This document shows positions 52,527-53,534 of a stretch of DNA of 53,534 nt, piece after piece. How positions within the stretch are numbered: position 1 is the stretch's first letter; each line of letters opens with the position of its first letter. The DNA is from Perkinsus chesapeaki. Taxonomy: Eukaryota; Perkinsozoa; Perkinsida; Perkinsidae. The translations under genes were made by a program, and so were the position numbers. The stretch lies in assembly GCA_013115145.1 (NCBI GenBank), contig JAAPAO010000198.1:1-53534 (forward strand). The letters run 5' to 3'. The notes under the pieces were generated by a model. That model made no database searches. It saw only the letters and a list, made by a program, of their open reading frames with translations, and had not been told where the DNA came from.

Positions 52527-53534
52527 TTATCCACATGGACAAGGAATATCAATTCCATGACACACACTAGGGTGCAACCAGTACTTACAGTAGCTACCTC
52601 TGCTTCTTTTGTTGCAGAAGGCGTCGCATGTCTCAGTGCTTGTCATTGTGGTGGTCGCAGTTGTCGAAGTAGTTGTAATGTTAGATGTGGTTGGTGAGGT
52701 CGTAGCAGCAGGTGTAGTCGACGAAGTTGATTGCTCGCACCAGCAGGGTATGTCGGTAGCATAGCATACCTTTGGGTTCAGCCATGCCTTGCAATAGCTA
52801 CCTTTGTGGAATTTTCTACAGTGCGCATCACCAATCTTGCAATCCAGGGACCCAGAGCTAGTGGTAGATTGAGTTGTGGTTGTTGCAGTTGTCGGAGAGC
52901 CCGTCGGAGTTGTTGTTGTGGTAGTTGTTGGACAGCCCGTTGGAGTCGTGGTTGTTGGACAGCCCGTTGGAGTTGTTGTAGTAGTGGTTGTTGGGCAGCC
53001 CGTTGGAGTTGTGGTTGTAGTACTTGTGACTGTCCTCGAAGTAGTAGTTGTAGTAGTACTTGTGGTTGTCCTCGAAGTAGTGGTTGTAGTAGTACTTGCG
53101 GTTGTCCTCGAAGTAGTGGTTGTAGTTGTCGGACAGCCCGTCGGAGTTGTTGTTGTGGTAGTTGTTGGACAGCCCGTTGGAGTTGTTGTGGTAGTTGTTG
53201 GGCAGCCCGTTGGAGTTGTTGTTGTGGTAGTTGTTGGACAGCCCGTTGGAGTTGTGGTTGTAGGAGTTGTTGGACAACCCGTTGGAGTTGTGGTTGTAGT
53301 ACTTGTGACTGTCCTCGAAGCAGTAGTTGTAGTAGTACTCGTGGTTGTCCTCGAGGAAGTGGTTGTGGTAGTACTTGTGGTTGTCCTCGAAGTAGTGGTT
53401 GTAGTTGTCGGACAGCCCGTCGGAGTTGTTGTTGTGGTAGTTGTTGGGCAGCCCGTTGGAGTTGTTGTGGTAGTTGTTGGACAGCCCGTTGGAGTTGTGG
53501 TTGTAGGAGTTGTTGGACAACCCGTTGGAGTTGT
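52527..53534 (-). CDS. Secreted mucin-like protein with Thr/Pro repeats and two cysteine-rich modules (5' partial)
   Basis: The leftward frame is open for 335 codons from the window edge to TAA 52527-52529; the start lies beyond the window. Most of it is Thr-rich, with about 13 copies of PTGCPTTTTTT-like units alternating with TTTSRTTTST stretches, a design typical of heavily O-glycosylated surface or secreted proteins. The C-terminus has two related modules. The first has C-x6-C-x6-GSYCKAWLNP, then VCYATDIPCWC. The second has TCDAFCNKRSRGSYCKYWLHP, then VCHGIDIPCPCG at the end. Shared pattern: C ... C ... GSYCK-x-W-L-x-P-x-x-C-x-x-x-D-I-P-C-x-C. Each repeat also carries one Cys. I know no named domain with this pattern. 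The alternative leftward frame is Asn/Tyr-rich and lacks the modules, so it is rejected. Confidence 0.75.
   Translation of the reverse strand, partial: TTPTGCPTTPTTTTPTGCPTTTTTTPTGCPTTTTTTTPTGCPTTTTTTSRTTTSTTTTTSSRTTTSTTTTTASRTVTSTTTTTPTGCPTTPTTTTPTGCPTTTTTTTPTGCPTTTTTTPTGCPTTTTTTTPTGCPTTTTTTSRTTASTTTTTTSRTTTSTTTTTTSRTVTSTTTTTPTGCPTTTTTTTPTGCPTTTTPTGCPTTTTTTTPTGSPTTATTTTQSTTSSGSLDCKIGDAHCRKFHKGSYCKAWLNPKVCYATDIPCWCEQSTSSTTPAATTSPTTSNITTTSTTATTTMTSTETCDAFCNKRSRGSYCKYWLHPSVCHGIDIPCPCG
52895..53534. repeat. GT/AC-rich tandem repeat coding the Thr/Pro tract
   Basis: The short unit contains CCCGT(T/C)GGAGTTGT and recurs about 13 times at roughly 29-36 bp spacing. A higher-order repeat of about 290 bp is visible: the block around 53040-53245 recurs around 53330-53534 with few changes. 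The array continues past the window edge. Confidence 0.85.

Noticed and set aside
52858-53520. Long Asn/Tyr/His-rich open frame on the leftward strand
   Set aside because: It is a frame-shifted reading of the Thr/Pro repeat. The Thr frame stays open through the array and continues into two well-formed cysteine modules and a stop, which this frame does not.
52895-53534. Regularly spaced repeat resembling a CRISPR array
   Set aside because: Units are variable, spacers are themselves repetitive, the phase is always a multiple of three, and the genome is eukaryotic. It is a coding tandem repeat.

Overview
This is nuclear DNA of a protist, most probably an alveolate close to Perkinsus. The evidence is many spliceosomal introns of strikingly uniform size (about 40-50 nt, GT-AG, at least one apparent GC-AG), use of the standard genetic code, closely spaced genes, nucleus-encoded mitochondrial ribosomal proteins, a LAMMER kinase and a PKA regulatory subunit without a dimerisation domain. 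The genus is inferred from style and gene families, not from a marker. Exon models were built by hand from reading-frame continuity and splice phase. Where phases did not close, this is stated.

Layout. About 0.2-30.9 kb is read entirely rightwards: a large uncharacterised coiled-coil protein (224-7311); presequence protease PreP/M16C (7827-13670); an RPA-interacting protein homologue (14030-15641); a small unknown gene (16430-17075); an ankyrin-MYND protein (17979-20196); a 2.7 kb gene-poor stretch with many perfect palindromes and an 844-bp terminal-inverted-repeat element (20197-22956); a LAMMER/CLK kinase (22957-24464); a SpoU/TrmH RNA 2'-O-methyltransferase (24658-25837); a small unknown gene (26446-26765); mitoribosomal mL49 (26861-27494) and bL25m (27565-29264); and a Gln/Met-rich protein (29367-30934).

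About 31.3-49.2 kb is read entirely leftwards: a HAD/Swiss-army-knife protein (31308-32093); a stand-alone gene that resembles only the tail of the next two (32526-33164); two NIPA-like multispan transporters in tandem (33410-35032, 35459-36814); a tandem segmental duplication carrying two copies of a single-pass membrane protein gene (37941-38531, 39701-40363); two related B-box/coiled-coil type genes (41643-42850, 43197-45216); a two-finger C2HC zinc protein (45596-47449); and a PKA regulatory subunit (47548-49173). A rightward gene of unknown function follows (50953-51687). The window ends inside a leftward mucin-like gene (52527 to beyond 53534) with Thr/Pro repeats and two cysteine-rich modules.

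How genes relate. The 24.6-29.3 kb stretch groups an RNA methyltransferase and two mitoribosomal proteins, and PreP is also an organelle protein. The two long one-direction gene arrays, with one convergent switch near 31 kb and one divergent switch near 50 kb, recall dinoflagellate genome organisation. The most unusual sequence-level signal is a class of perfect palindromes with a single-base spacer, concentrated at 20.4-22.0 kb and also seen in introns and spacers elsewhere.
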